From an uncultured Treponema sp. (lineage in GTDB: Bacteria > Spirochaetota > Spirochaetia > Treponematales > Treponemataceae), in the NCBI GenBank assembly GCA_905236315.1, contig CAJOPO010000196.1, positions 1 through 5,295 of the forward strand: a stretch of DNA of 5,295 bases, given 5' to 3'. Position numbers and translations under genes: made by a program. Positions 5,265 through 5,295 of this stretch are shown piece after piece (position 1 is the stretch's first letter; every line of letters begins with the position of its first letter). The notes beneath the pieces are model-generated. The model made no database searches. It worked only from the letters and a program-made list of their open reading frames with translations, and was not told where the DNA came from.

Positions 5265-5295
5265 TTGTAAGTCGCTATAATAGCGCGACTTACAA
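5265..5295. repeat. Second perfect hairpin reaching the right edge
   Basis: TTGTAAGTCGC (5265-5275) pairs exactly with GCGACTTACAA (5285-5295) around a 9 nt loop, TATAATAGC. The right arm ends at the last base of the window, so any T-run or outer extension cannot be seen. It follows the previous hairpin by 6 nt. Confidence 0.6.

Noticed and set aside
1..5295. CRISPR arrays, tRNA or rRNA genes, transposases, integrase genes
   Set aside because: No regularly spaced direct repeats, no cloverleaf-type sequence, and no frame with recombinase or transposase motifs was seen on either strand.

Overview
This AT-rich 5.3 kb window looks like a gut-type Treponema or a close spirochaete. That is inferred from the low GC, a lipoprotein signal with a relaxed spirochaetal lipobox, and perfect intergenic hairpins without T-tracts. 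No taxonomic marker gene is present, so the assignment is a judgement from style.

Layout. (1) Positions 1-1916 hold a minus-strand, two-gene unit. A well-formed promoter (TTGAAA-17-TATAAT, 1888-1916) drives an L-ribulose-5-phosphate 3-epimerase of the UlaE/SgbU family (1001-1840). After a 63 bp gap comes an FG-GAP/VCBS-type protein that begins at 937 and runs off the left edge. (2) Positions 1926-2947 form a roughly 1 kb accessory patch bounded by imperfect inverted repeats. It holds two small minus-strand genes of unknown function: an acidic 109-codon frame with no ATG start, and a 75-codon protein with two membrane segments. Between them lies a 122 bp, comparatively GC-rich, extensively self-complementary element. 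It resembles an integron attC site, but one of its frames also reads like a fragment of a nuclease-type polymorphic toxin. (3) Positions 2948-3278 are an intergenic stretch packed with hairpins. (4) Positions 3279-5214 carry two plus-strand envelope genes: a lipoprotein of unknown function, and an HtrA/Deg-family membrane-anchored serine protease with a single PDZ domain. The protease has its own near-consensus promoter placed so that transcription should begin at the start codon itself, which implies a leaderless mRNA. Two more long perfect hairpins follow it to the right edge.

How the genes relate. The epimerase unit is carbohydrate catabolism, probably pentose or ascorbate-type sugar acids. 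The lipoprotein and HtrA are both envelope proteins, and HtrA would act in periplasmic protein quality control. The accessory patch between them appears to be an insertion or cassette-like region unrelated to either. Whether it is an integron remnant or an orphan toxin/immunity scrap cannot be settled from this window alone.
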